This document shows, piece by piece, positions 12,507 to 24,300 of a stretch of DNA of 64,000 nucleotides. Source of the stretch: Serilophus lunatus. Its lineage: Eukaryota > Chordata > Aves > Passeriformes > Eurylaimidae. The stretch spans positions 392,451 through 456,450 of the forward strand of contig VXBA01001828.1 in the NCBI GenBank assembly GCA_013399895.1. The letters are read 5' to 3'. The notes under the pieces are model-generated. The model saw only the letters and a list, made by a program, of their open reading frames with translations. It was not told where the DNA came from and did not search any database. Every line of letters begins with the position of its first letter. The first letter of the stretch is position 1. The position numbers and the translations under genes were made by a program.

Positions 12507-13601
12507 TGTAGTGGTTTAACCCAGGCTGGGTGCCAGGGTCTCACTACAGCCACCTTCTCACTCCCCCTTGCCCAACTATAGAGGAGAGAGAGAATATAAC
12601 GAGAGGTTTCGTTATTCATTATAAGGACTATAACAGATTCTTTCTTAATCACCGTCACAGGCAAAACAAGACTCCATGTGGGAATAATAATCAAATTTAT
12701 TACTAACAAGATCAGAGCTAAGAGAGAGAGATTAAAAGACACCTTCTACCCCCCACCCCCCTCCTTCTTACATCCAACCTATTCTCCCGCAGCGGTCAAG
12801 GGAAAAGGCGAGGTGGGGGGGGGAGGTGTTGCTGTGGTCAGCTGCTGTTCTCAGCCGCTGCTTGGGGAGAGGAGTCCTTCCAGCCGCATTCCATGGGGTC
12901 CATCCCTCACAGGATACAGCTCCTCTCACAAACTGCTCCGGTGAGAGTCCATCCCATGGGCAGCAGCCCTTCACCCACAGCTGCCGCATGGCTGATATTC
13001 CACAGGATGCAGTCTCTCAGGCACAGGCTGCTCCAGCGTGGGCCCCACGAGCCACGCATCCTAACAGGAGAATCCTACTCCAAGTGGGCTCCTCTTCCCA
13101 CAAGCTACAGTCCCCTGCCAGGACCCAGCTCCACTTTGGGTCTCCCACGGGCTACAGCCTTCCCCAGCATCCACCTGCTCCGGCGTGGCTCCTCCACGGG
13201 CTACAGGTGGATCTCTGCACTCCTGTGGTCCTCCATGGGCTGCAGGGGCATAGCTGCTTCACCATGGTCTTCCCCATGGGCTGCAGCTGGATCTCAGCTC
13301 CGGCGCCAGGAGCATCTCCTCCCCCTCCTTCTCCACTGACCTTGGTGTCTGCGTTGTTGTTCACAGGCTCTCACTCTGCTCTTCTCCGGCAGCCATCCTC
13401 ATTTTTTCCACTACCTCTTTTTTTTTCTTCCTTCTTAAATATGTTATCACAGAGGCGTTCTGCCAACTACTGATTGGCCTGGCCTTGGCCAGCAGCGAGC
13501 CCAGCCTGGGCATGGGGGCAACTTCCAGTAGCTTCTCGAAGAAGCCTCTCCCTCAGCCCCCCCCACTGCTACCAAAACCTGGCCACAGAAAAACCAATAC
13601 A
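12507..13601 (-). mobile_element. Solo LTR, family A, complete, TSD GATGG
   Basis: The element runs from TGTAGTGGTTTAAC (12507) to CCAATACA (13601) and is flanked by identical 5-bp copies of GATGG at 12502-12506 and 13602-13606. This fixes both ends. Its transcription sense is minus: on that strand an AATAAA signal lies at 12696-12701 and a TATA-like TATTTAAG box near 13435. It is collinear with the copy at 51629-52716 and with the part-copy at 26932-27908. The middle (about 12870-13320) is a GC-rich array of diverged units centred on CCCATGG. No internal retroviral genes are present on either side, so it is a solo LTR, usually the result of recombination between the two LTRs of a provirus. 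The 5-bp TSD suggests ERVL. Long antisense frames cross it (for example 12826-13473 plus strand), but these follow the repeat array and are not a known gene. Confidence 0.93.
12696..12701 (-). promoter_or_regulatory. LTR A polyadenylation signal AATAAA
   Basis: TTTATT on the plus strand is AATAAA in the LTR sense direction. It occupies the same place as in the copies at 27701-27706 and 52522-52527, about 190 bp before the LTR 3' end. That is where an R/U5 boundary is expected. Confidence 0.6.
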
Positions 13602-13606
13602 GATGG

Positions 13607-14884
13607 GAAGCAATTGCAAAAGTGACTGAATTTTTTTAGCTCCTGAGTCTTTCTGAAGCAGCATAAACTGGCAATTCTTCAGGCCGAAAAACCAACTTCA
13701 GTAATACCCACTTTTAGCCCAAGAAAATAATTAAGGTGTGTGTTGTTCTCTTACATTTGATTGGAAGCATTGAGCTTCATCTCAGTCTTTCAGTTCACTA
13801 GTGGATTTGTACAGGAAAGAGGGAATTCTGTTGCACTGAGATGTGAAAGGCTGTTAAGGAAAATAATGAATGAGTGTATTGAAAACCAACCCCTGAAATT
13901 AGCATGTGATCTTGTAGCTTTTAAAATAGCCAATACAGGCAATATAAAACACTGACTAGAATTGGCTCACATTCTTGTTCATGAAAGCTTTTCCTTTTGC
14001 TAATAGTGTGTATTTAGATTCTCCAGTTGCTTGCCTCTTCATCATGTGAACTCTTAAAATAATCTCCTTAAAATTGAATTGTTCAGAGATCATATACTTC
14101 TATAGACTGCATGTCAAAATATACAAGATAAAGTGTCTTAGATACTCATGTACAGACCTAAAACAATTTATTAATAGCACATTAAACTGGACAAAACTGT
14201 TTAATTATTTTGTTTTTCGTTGTTGTTCTTTTATTTTTTTTCTCCTGTTTTTTTGAGCTCTATTCTACTTGTGAGCAATAATTTTTCTGGGATTAGAGTC
14301 TTCAGCATATGAAAATAAATGACCCACATGGTGCAGGGCCTCGGGCTACCTGCAACTCCATTTCTGTTGAGATGCAGAACATTTATGCAAGGTACTGGAA
14401 ATCTGTGTCTGTCAATATGTGGTTGTATGTATCATTGATCTATTTGAAGCAAAAATGAATAATTTGCTGCACAACTGGTCCACACAAACAAAAATCAGTG
14501 ACATTTCATTTCTAATGCAATTAAGGAGAATATAATTCAGATGTCAATTTTTAAGCACCTAGTAAGTATCCCACAAATAATGAGTTTCACAAATATCAGT
14601 TCAAAATAAATAAATGCAGGAGGAGATGACTGGTGTTAATACTTGGCTTTGTTTTTCTGGCCATTGAATGAGACCTTGCTCATGAACCCACTAAGTTGTT
14701 AGCCATCAGCATTAGTTAGAAATCTTTGCTTTGCTGCCGCATATTGATTTTATCTAAACAGAAGAGTAGATCAAAAATAAATAGGTAAGCACAGTTAAGT
14801 TTTTGCTGCTGTAGATATATATCTGCCTTTTTTAACACTAATACTGACAAATGGTACAAATATAATTTTAAAAATTCCTCCCTA
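13607..14884. other. AT-rich sequence, nothing recognised
   Basis: No gene or repeat is recognised in this stretch. The small open frames at 13761-13955 and 14074-14256 show no domain. Confidence 0.55.
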
Positions 14885-15235
14885 CATAGGTTGCCTAAAA
14901 CCCTGTTCAGTCTAAATGTTGAATGTTTCCAGGGATGGCCCATCTACCAGTGTTTCACCACCCTCATCATAAAATCCTGTTCCTTTACTTCAAGTTTAAA
15001 TCTATGCTTTTTGGGCTTAAAACTATTACTCCTCGTCCTATCACTACACTATCACTTAAATGTTTGTCCCCATCTTTCCTACAGATGCCCTATATGTACT
15101 GGAAGGTGCTATAAGGTCTCCCTGGAGCCTTCTCCTCTCCAGCCTGAATAGCACCAACTCTCTCAGCCTTTCCTCAAAGAAGCGGTGTTACAACCCTCTA
15201 ATCACATTTATGGCCCTTTTCTGGACCCATCTTCA
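14885..15235 (-). mobile_element. CR1 retrotransposon fragment (3' part of ORF2)
   Basis: On the minus strand this is the 3' portion of a CR1 LINE. The plus strand shows typical reversed CR1 blocks: 'CTCCTCGTCCTATCACTACA' (about 15030-15050), 'TACTGGAAGGTGCTATAAGG' (about 15096-15116) and 'CTCTCCAGCCTGAATAGCACC'. These encode the C-terminal end of the reverse-transcriptase protein. It is broken in all frames. The fragment stops about 10 bp before the TSD of the LTR at 15246, so the LTR landed at or near its truncated 5' edge. Confidence 0.8.
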
Positions 15236-15245
15236 GTTAGGTGTC

Positions 15246-16571
15246 TGTGGTGGTTTAATCCACCTTTTAGGGTTCGGGGGAGCAGGTTCAATAAAGGTGA
15301 TGGAAAAATGAATAGAGTTTGCGGCAGGCGAACAATTTATTACAAGGAGTTTAAATTAGGGAAGTAGGGATAACCCACAGGAGACCCCAGAGTTACACCG
15401 AGGGACACCCGGCATGCAAGGAAAAAAAAAAAAAAAAAAGAAAGGGATCTGCTCTTCTCAGCTAAATGATTAGCTGAAAAAAAGCAGGGGGGAAGGGTAG
15501 GAAATCTGTCTCTCCCTTCTCTCTCTCTTTGGAAGCACTTCTGGCCCTTCAGTCTCTCTGAAAAAACACAAAAAAGAAGTAAAAATGACTCCCTCCCACC
15601 ACCTCCCCGAGGGTTACTTGCCAGCCAAGCTAGAAATGGCTCTCGTGGTGAGAGAAACGGGTGGAATCCCGCCGGGGGGGCCTGCGGGCGCTGGGGACCA
15701 GAGCTGTGATCTTTCTCCTCGCAGCGGCAGCTGAAGAAGGGCCGGGGTGGGGCTGTGCCTCGACTTTTAAGCCTTCTCATTCTCACGTGAATATCGTCGC
15801 CTCCTTCCTGGCCAAACCGGCTTCCCATTCGTCCAGCCGGCCGGGCCCCACCTCGATTTCCGGTGTTTTTCCAATGAAGAACCACGAGTCTCAGTCATTA
15901 GGTGCCATTTTTGTTTTCATGGCTGCAGCACCTTAGAGATGCCCTAGCACCAACACGGTGCCAGGGCCGGCCCCCCGTCGCTGTCCAGAAGCGGCAGTTG
16001 TGCTCAAGTTCCTGGCCAGGGCTGGCCTGGGGCTGTGTGCCACTGCCTGCGCTCCAGGGGGAGCACGCTGGGGCTTCCCTGTGGCCGTGCCCCCCAGACT
16101 GCTGCTTGCCCTGGGAGGCCACTGTGCCCACGCGGGGAGGGACGGTCCTGGGCTGTGCACTTCGCAGTGAGGGGGGGACAACAAGCAGGAACAGAGGCCA
16201 TCCCGACTCTGGGACCGAGAGACCACACGCGGCACAAGACAGCCCTGGGGCCATGCGTGCCGGCTGCTGGCAATCGGCCTCCATGCTCCCGGGAGCCCAG
16301 CGGGATGAGCCGCCGCCCAGACCCAGCCCCGGTCCCGTCCCCGCTCCATCTCAAGATAGGCCCAGGGAAACGAGAAGCCGTTGCTGTCTGGCCCTGGCCC
16401 CGATACCAGCTTCCCTCCCCAAACCCCGAGAGAGCAGCTGAAGCAAGGGCCCCTGCTCCCCCCCGCAGCCCACCTTCCTGGGACAGCTTTGAGGAAAATT
16501 GAATTTTATAACCAGGTAAGTGGGTTACTCTCTTTCACCTCCTTTCAAAAGCCCTTTTTCAAACAGCTACA
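15246..16571 (-). mobile_element. Solo LTR, family B, complete, TSD GTGTC
   Basis: The element runs from TGTGGTGGTTTAATCC (15246) to CAGCTACA (16571), flanked by identical GTGTC at 15241-15245 and 16572-16576. Sense is minus: TTTATT at 15336-15341 is AATAAA in sense. At about 1.33 kb this is a long LTR. The part from about 15900 to 16480 is very GC- and CpG-rich compared with the host DNA, which gives several overlapping open frames on both strands (up to 181 codons) that I regard as artefacts of composition. A second copy, in the opposite orientation, is at 36233-37855. No internal viral genes remain. The 5-bp TSD fits ERVL-type integration. Confidence 0.92.
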
Positions 16572-16576
16572 GTGTC

Positions 16577-17247
16577 ATCAGTCATTTGAATTTGTTCTAT
16601 CACTTTTCTATATGTATTTGATTTCTAATTATTGTTTTTCTTGACTAATTTGATAATCAGACTTTTAAATGGGCTAAATATACCTTATACATTAAACTTT
16701 TGTAATATGGAACAGCTGTGGGTTTTCACCTTTTTGGAAATGACAGTTGCAAGTGGGAATTTCTGGAGTGTGACATTTTCAGTGCCAGTATATAATATGT
16801 TGAGACAAAGGCATCCAGCTACAAAGATCTGTCACACAGACAAACTGGCTTTTGCCATGAAGATTCAAGGGAGAAAAATAATTGAATTTGACTGCTAATT
16901 TTGTGTAAATATTACAAGTATTGTAAAAATTCAGGAATGCTTCCAGAACTTTCTTGCCTATATAGAGATCTGCAGTTTAGGTTTTTCTTTTCAAGACTTC
17001 CAGCTCACTAAGATCTGGTAGCTTGAGCTGTTTTTGTGAAAACTCTCTGAAGATGAGTTTTCCAGTGTATAGATCTATATGTATATTTATTCCATACTCC
17101 TATAAGTATTGTCACTAAAGTAGTAGATTTCTACATAATCTTCCTCTAGCAACACATTAAAAACAAAAGAATATACATTTATGTGAAAAATATATGTCTT
17201 CTGCTTAGAAATGAACCCAGACTGGTGTTAATACACCACTCCTCTCT
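16577..17247. other. AT-rich spacer between two LTRs
   Basis: I see no gene here. The 88-codon frame at 16632-16898 has no recognisable domain. Confidence 0.55.
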
Positions 17248-17252
17248 GCCAT

Positions 17253-18334
17253 TGTGGTGGTTTAAGCACCACAATATTAACTAGGGGGCACTCTTAGTAA
17301 TGACGAGAAGAATGACAGAATGTGACAACAGCGAAACACTTTATTTGTCTGGAGCTCAAAGAAAACACAGTTTAGGGAACCCCAGACTCAACACAAAAAA
17401 ACAAGCACCCAGCAAAACCACAAAAAGGAAAACCAAGAAAAAAGGAATAAGGGAACTGCTTTCAAAGGCCAGCCAAACTGGCCACAGAGAGGCAGTGGAA
17501 AGGAAGAGCCACTTTCTCTTTCTTCTGGAATCTCTGAAAAAAACCAACAACATAGTGAAAGGTTCTCCCCCCCCAACCCGGGATGTTATTTGGGGAAGCT
17601 TTCAACCTGTAGTTGTGCTCGTGTGGCTCCAATGCCGATGGAGTTGGGCTGAGTCAAGCCACGGGGCCTGGGAGTAGGAGAAGGGGAGCCNNNNNNNNNN
17701 NNNNNNNNNNNNNNNNNNNNNNNNNNNNNNNNNNNNNNNNNNNNNNNNNNNNNNNNNNNNNNNNNNNNNNNNNNNNNNNNNNNNNNNNNNNNNNNNNNNN
17801 NNNNNNNNNNNNNNNNNNNNNNNNNNNNNNNNNNNNNNNNNNNNNNNNNNNNNNNNNNNNNNNNNNNNNNNNNNNNNNNNNNNNNNNNNNNNNNNNNNNN
17901 NNNNNNNNNNNNNNNNNNNNNNNNNNNNNNNNNNNNNNNNNNNNNNNNNNNNNNNNNNNNNNNNNNNNNNNNNNNNNNNNNNNNNNNNNNNNNNNNNNNN
18001 NNNNNNNNNNNNNNNNNNNNNNNNNNNNNNNNNNNNNNNNNNNNNNNNNNNNNNNNNNNNNNNNNNNNNNNNNNNNNNNNNNNNNNNNNNNNNNNNNNNN
18101 NNNNNNNNNNNNNNNNNNNNNNNNNNNNNNNNNNNNNNNNNNNNNNNNNNNNNNNNNNNNNNNNNNNNNNNNNNNNNNNNNNNNNNNNNNNNNNNNNNNN
18201 NNNNNNNNNNNNNNNNNNNNNNNNNNNNNNNNNNNNNNNNNNNNNNNNNNNNNNNNNNNNNNNNNNNNNNNNNNNNNNNNNNNNNNNNNNNNNNNNNNNN
18301 NNNNNNCCCCCCCCTCCCTTTTCAACCCACTACA
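17253..18334 (-). mobile_element. Solo LTR, family C, with internal gap, TSD GCCAT
   Basis: The left end TGTGGTGGTTTAAGC (17253) and the right end AACCCACTACA (18334) are flanked by identical GCCAT at 17248-17252 and 18335-18339. The gap at 17691-18306 therefore lies inside one LTR. Sense is minus: TTTATT at 17340-17345 is the AATAAA signal. It matches the family C copy at 26213-26930 along the sequenced left part. That copy is 718 bp in total, while this one spans 1082 bp including 616 N, so the gap is probably oversized (466 bp are sequenced here). Confidence 0.88.
17691..18306. other. Assembly gap (616 N)
   Basis: A run of N inside the family C LTR. Comparison with the other copy suggests that only about 230-250 bp are missing. 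Predicted open frames that cross this run are meaningless. Confidence 0.98.
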
Positions 18335-18339
18335 GCCAT

Positions 18340-20725
18340 CTTCCCAATTTTCTTATACGTTTGACATAGTCTGACATCTGAGTCACTCCCCCAACATCAA
18401 AATTTGGACCATATTATCTAGCACATGTCAGTGTATTCCCACCCTCCTTGCTCTTGGTCACTGAATGATAGATTTGACATTTTTATATACCTAGGAAGTT
18501 TACAATATGATCTCAGTTCCTTATTACAGCGAATTGAATTTTTATTATTTATAGCTTTTGTATTGCTAGTATTTTTCTCTTGTAACATTGATGGAAGTTG
18601 AGCTTATAAGATAGAATACAAAAAAAAGCAGCAAAGTGTCAAGGAATCACTCTGGAGGAAGGTGAATATGAGACAGTTATGACTGGCTTGTACTGCTTGA
18701 TTGTGTTGCGCTTTCCAAAATATTCCCTTTGTATTGATACAGTGACTCATTATCCTTTATTCTGTCCTGTGTTTTACCATTCTGTATAAGTGTGCTCCTG
18801 CTATTGGTAGTGGTGCTGGTTTTCAAGATACAAACATCTGTCCTCCTGAATCAGGCTTAGACTTAGAGCTGTTAAACAGCTGTTAGGTGAGAATTATTTT
18901 AGCTAGCAATCTCCTTTTCTACAGAAAGATCTTTAAAAGCTATGAAGGTCTGCATCTTTGAAATTCAATTTCTAATACTGTAAGGCTGACCCATAAATAT
19001 CAATCATGTGTAATCTTGTTTTAGTTACAGATATTTCCACAATTGTGAAGCATTTATAGCAAGATAAATGCCTTTTAACCCAACTAATTGAATTGAGGCA
19101 GTGTAGTATTACGAATGGTTGGAAAACAGAGAGAACACATCAATTTATAGGTAGCAGAATGTTTCAGGAACTTTATTGTTTGGCCCTTTACTAATTTAAA
19201 AAATACTAACTCGTATCAATCCCTCAGAAGGTTTTTCAAGCAGAAATATCCAAACCAAAAATGGGTTTGCAGACTCTCAACTGAATTTGATTTTTCAAAA
19301 AGTGATTCATGTCCTGGCCTCAATTTATCTGAGTCTCTTAAATAAAACTGAGGGATAAATTAATGAATCTCCTTTTCTCTTATTTTCAATGGGATATTTT
19401 CCAGACAAACAAACAAAACCAACCAAACAAACAAAACAGATTTGAAGGATAATTCAAGATTTTAAATCATCTTTTGCCATGACTCACAATAAGTACTTTT
19501 CTGCCCACCACCTTGTGTAGATTACTGAGCTGTCAACCTTGTATATTTCTGCCTGTGTAAAAATAATTGTGGACTGAACGAAATGGTAGAAAAGTAATTC
19601 CATTTTCAGAAGTGCTGTAGTTTGGTGGTGAGAAAATGAAATATTTTATTAGCTGGATGCCTAAATGTGGTTTTCTTGGTAGACTTTTAATGCACATGAA
19701 ACTCCTCTTGAAAATATTGCTTTTTTGTCTTTTCCAACAACCACTCTTTGGCTCAATCAGTCAAGCAGAATATTGTCTGCAGAGTATTCAGGAGAATTGT
19801 TTGTTTTGTGTGATCATCAGCCTGCTCTTGATCAGAAAAGAAGCAGAGTCCTCAAAGCTTGTGGGAGTCTGATTGGATGATGTGATAAAATTCAGTTATC
19901 AGAGAAAGTAAATTCTCTGCAACCAGCATAGTGAGGTTGAAGAGATCTGATTATCTTACTTACATCAGTACTGAATTGTCCTCCAACATAAGTATTAAAC
20001 TAAAACATTAGCAATAAAAATTCGTGGTGAGTATCAATGCAACATGATGACTTCCTTTATTTTCATCTTTCTTCTTGTATGTCTACTCTAACAAAACATG
20101 GCATCCAAGAACTCTGTAAAAAAACCATTTGTTTAATGAAATACCTATTGAGTCTGAAATGTGTTTGTGCTGGAAGAAGAAGGCAGAAAGAGCAGGAAGA
20201 ATAAAGAAATTAACTGGATAGCAAATAAAATAAACTCCTTAATACAGAGAGGGAAGAATGCAGTGTTTACTTTCTTCGCTTTAATGGATAAAAATAATTG
20301 AATAAATTTCCAAGCACTAACACTGAATGAATTTATTATAAATAACTTACATTCTGAATTTTACTTCCTTCAATATCAGTGGATTATCAACAAGCATTTT
20401 GTCTGTTATTCACTGCTTTCAAGGGCAGTTGTCAGGGGAAGCCATTTTGCTGCGCACAAAGAGAAGGAATTGTGCTATATATCCTTAGCTCCAGTTACAA
20501 TTTTCTTCTCTGTTAGGAATGAAGAAAAAGGCCATGGAATGTTTTTGTTATAGGTTTCATAACTTCAGATCACTTGTTGAATAATTTCTGTAAATAACTA
20601 TCAATTACTTATTATATAATTTTTATGTGTACAAAATTGATGGGTTCTGATTTCACATATAGATGTCATTATCTTCCAAATCATATTTATAATACAAGTA
20701 ACAGAGTTGATAAAGTGTAGAATCC
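18340..20725. other. AT-rich sequence, nothing recognised
   Basis: No gene or transposon is recognised. A CAAA/CCAAC-type simple stretch lies at about 19405-19438. The 78-codon frame at 19636-19872 has no identifiable domain. Confidence 0.55.
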
Positions 20726-20730
20726 ACTGA

Positions 20731-21315
20731 TGTTATGGTTTAGCTCTACCTAGCAGTCAAGCCCCAAGCAGCCGCTCACTGGATTTCCCTGATCCAGGAG
20801 GAACAGAGAGAGAATTGAAAGAGTAAAAGCCAGAAAACCTGTGGTCTGAGACAAAGGGAGTTTAATAGGGAAAGAAAAAGCAATATGCACAAGCAAAGCA
20901 AACCAAGGAATTAATTCACTGCTTCCCATGGACAGGCAGATGTTGGGCCTCTCCAGGACAGCAGAGCACCATCACATATAACGGTGGCTTGGGAGGACAA
21001 ACACCATCACTTCAAATATCTCCACCTTCCTCCTTCCTCTCCTCACTTTATATACTGAGCATCATGTCATATGGTATGGAATACCCCTTTGGTCAGTTTG
21101 GGTCACCTATCCCAGCTATCTCAATCTCACATGCATCCCCAACTTTCTCCCCAGTGTGGCAGTGTGAAAAGCGGAAAAGGTCTTGGCTCTATGTAAGCAC
21201 TGCTCTGCAATGACTAAAGCATTTCTATATTGTCAACGCTGTGCTCAGCACAAATCCAAAACACAGCCCCATACCAGTCACTGTGAAGAAAATTACTCTT
21301 GCTAAGAACAGCACA
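20731..21315 (-). mobile_element. Solo LTR, family D, near-matching 5-bp TSD
   Basis: On the minus strand the element begins TGTGCTGTTCTTAGC (21315), continues with the widespread bird LTR start block '...GTAATTTTCTTCACAGTGACTGGTATGGGGCTGTG...', has a TATATAAA box (rc of 21047-21054) and an ATTAAA polyadenylation-type signal (rc of 20861-20866), and ends GCTAAACCATAACA (20731). The flanks are ACTGA (20726-20730) and ACTGG (21316-21320), which match at four of five positions, as expected for an ageing TSD. A split copy of the same family is at 36081-38052. The 74-codon plus-strand frame at 20989-21213 lies inside the LTR and is not a gene. Confidence 0.85.
21047..21054 (-). promoter_or_regulatory. 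LTR D TATA box
   Basis: TTTATATA on the plus strand reads TATATAAA in the LTR sense direction, about 260 bp into the LTR and about 190 bp upstream of the ATTAAA signal. This is the expected U3/R arrangement. Confidence 0.55.
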
Positions 21316-21320
21316 ACTGG

Positions 21321-24300
21321 GCCTTGAAAAGAAGAATTTAATCTAAAAGTATTTGTGTCCATCTGCAGAACATGGGGATTGATTCTGTAATCTTGCAGGT
21401 GTAGCAAATTCTTACATAGCAAAGTCTATAATTGTAATTATTAGAATTATTTTAAAATTGCTTACATGGTAGTTAAAAGCAACTTTTTGGTTTTTTACTT
21501 CCCACTAATGTTACAAAGTATAGTGTATACCCCAAATGAAAATATTAAATGAAATTGTCCATTTTTGCATAGTTAGAAAGGAAACAATTGATTATAGCAA
21601 ACCTTACTGATCTGTTTTCTCCAAATATAAAGTAAGCCTTGGATGATTCTTCATATGGAACATTTTAACTGAGTTTGAGAAGAAAGCCACAATTAAAAAA
21701 ATGGAAAATTAAGTGGGCTTTTTGTTAAGATTATTTAGATCAAATTATATAGTTCAATGGAGAAATTTATGCATGTAGTCTATTTTAGGTATTAAATGGC
21801 AAAAAACATGGTGTCATTTTCTGGCTTTAACTTATAGTAACTTTTAATACAGAGTTTGGTGATAGGAAGGTGGGCTGTAGCTTTTAATTACAAACAGAAG
21901 TTGCCTGAGTCCATGGTGCCTGAGAGGCTTGTAGAAATCTGTATTCAGAAAATAAATTTTTTGGGGTAAGTAAAAGCTTGCCAAGAACATTCATATGTCA
22001 TATGGGAGTTGACTCATTATCTGGAATGTGGAACCATAATACACAGTTGTTTGTATGGGTTGAACATTATTTTCAGTCTGTTGCTCACAGTGAATTCTTA
22101 AGAGGCCTAAATTTGCACTAAGTGGTTAACCAGAGGAAAACTGCCAAAAGTCTACATGTTTTCCAGGGGCAAATTGCTGAAAACTCCTTAGTACCAAAAA
22201 TTCCACAAATGCTTATCTTAAAAACCCTTGTTGTCTGTATTGTCCCACCACATTTTTGACAGAAAAAAGACTGCTGAAGTCAGGGACTTACAGATCAGAA
22301 TGAGAAGGTGGCAGTCAAAAAAAATATTTAAACAGTTTCATTAACAGCACAGGGATGTGCAAGCAATCATTTGAGATTTCTCTACCACAGTACTGGAACT
22401 AGATGTGCTTTCCAGAAAATGTAGCAAGTTAATTACTTTTTCTAGTCTGCTGACCATCCTTTCTGGAAATGGAATGTATTTGTTTATTTTTGTTTGGGTT
22501 TTTTAATGTATTTCTATACTTCTGTGAAGATAAGCCTGACTTCAACAATAAATAAAAGACCACATAATGCTATTTTTATCAATTAGAAAGCAAGATGCAG
22601 GGAAAATGTTTTCCAGTGCATACATATCCACCAGCCTAAAAACATGACAGTCCGAACACTAGAAAAAAAAAAATTACTTTGTGACTTAATGAAAATAGTA
22701 TAAATCCCTTGCTATTTTCAATCTAGACATCCTGATTCAGTAAATTGACTTAACATGTCAGCAAATCCAGGGCATTCACTAATAAATGAGGAGAGAATAT
22801 CAACTATGTTGGCAGGAAAAGGCCAGTCATACAGCTGACAGCCAGTCTTGGCAGGGAATATGTGTAATGGTTTGGTATTTCAAGCTGTTTGTAGTTAGCA
22901 TTACCAAAGCTGCCAGCCAATTGCCTCATAAGATCTGCTGACAGGCAATAATCTAATCTGGCTTCCTATTTGTTCTTTGTTTTTATCTGCTAAATACAGC
23001 TTCATCTTTCCTGAAGTTGACTTGTGTGCTATTTGAAATCTGAACATAGCATTCAATCTTGTGGACACAAGAATAGCGGGGGTATTATAATCAAAATCAT
23101 GTAGAACTGGGCCTCTGGAAACAATTTTTCATGAAGATGTGTTCAGATTTCAAAATAAACTTACTACAAAATGGGAAAGAATTGTGGTTGCACTATTTTC
23201 TTCATAAATGTCTTGAAAATTTCAAGTTGAAGTTTGAAAGTAGGGAGGTTTTCTGTCATATGGAATTCTAAGTAGTTTTCAAGGATAGACTAGAGGAGAA
23301 ATTGCAGGTGCAGTGGAAAACAGATTCAAGGTTTGTGGCTTGATCAAAGCACAGAAATGAGTTGTGTGACCTGAGCTTGAACGAAGTAATTTACATGTAA
23401 AATAAATAAGATATGCTATTTTTACTGGTTTTATTTAAATTTATTTGTTGAAAAGCTGCCGGTTTAAGACTTGTCAGTGACAAGTCAATGGTTTTTTATG
23501 GCTGTGGCTTACTTGAGAATATTATATCTGCTACAAAAGTAGTAATCTACTGTGTCTACTGTGTCTTTGTTCATATAAAGTGAGAGGGATGTAGTGGGAA
23601 GGGTGGTAGATCAGCTTAATTTCTTTGCTCCTCCAGAAGCTTCCTGTATGTCAATGGCATGTTTGGCTAGGACTAGGTTGAGAAAAGTGTTGTATATCAA
23701 AAAATGTTTCTAAGAAACATTAACTTGAAACACTGCCTATGGCTAGGAATTAATTTCTTAAAGCAGTCAGTTTGGTGCAGTTTGATAGAGCCAAGCCTTG
23801 TAACTATCTGCTTTTTCAGATGTAAATTTCCATGGACACATAGCTTCTGGCCCTGGGCATGTGCTCAGATTTGACTTGCCCTTGTCAGTATGTATGTAGC
23901 AGTTTGGCATTCAGGCCAACGTCCCACTGGTATTACAGACCAGCTGGTGTATAACTCTTCCATGTGAAATGGTTTGTTGTTCTTTCTGTCCAAGTTGTCT
24001 TTGTATTGGTGAGGAAGATGTAATCCCAGGAGATGGGAGTTGCAGAGCCATTTCTGTTATGTGGTGAAGGCAAGTAGTTGTGTGTTTTCTCTGATACCTT
24101 CAATTTCCTTCAGTGTCATATTATGAGGTCCACACCAAAGTGCTGTTTGGGTACCTTGCTTGAGGCCATGCCTTTCTTCCATCCTGAGGTCCCTTGAGAG
24201 TAGATTCCTTGAGATTCCCTATTTCACCTGTACAATGTTATTCTCCTGGTGTTGATGCTGTTGTCAGGGGATTGCTAAGAAATCTGATACTGTTATGCAA

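Noticed and set aside
15898..16502. CpG-rich block with many overlapping open frames, like a promoter CpG island with a first exon
   Set aside because: It is entirely inside the TSD-bounded LTR B (15246-16571) and is explained by viral composition.
17613..18374. 253-codon ORF
   Set aside because: Most of its length is N. The frame is an artefact of the gap in the family C LTR.
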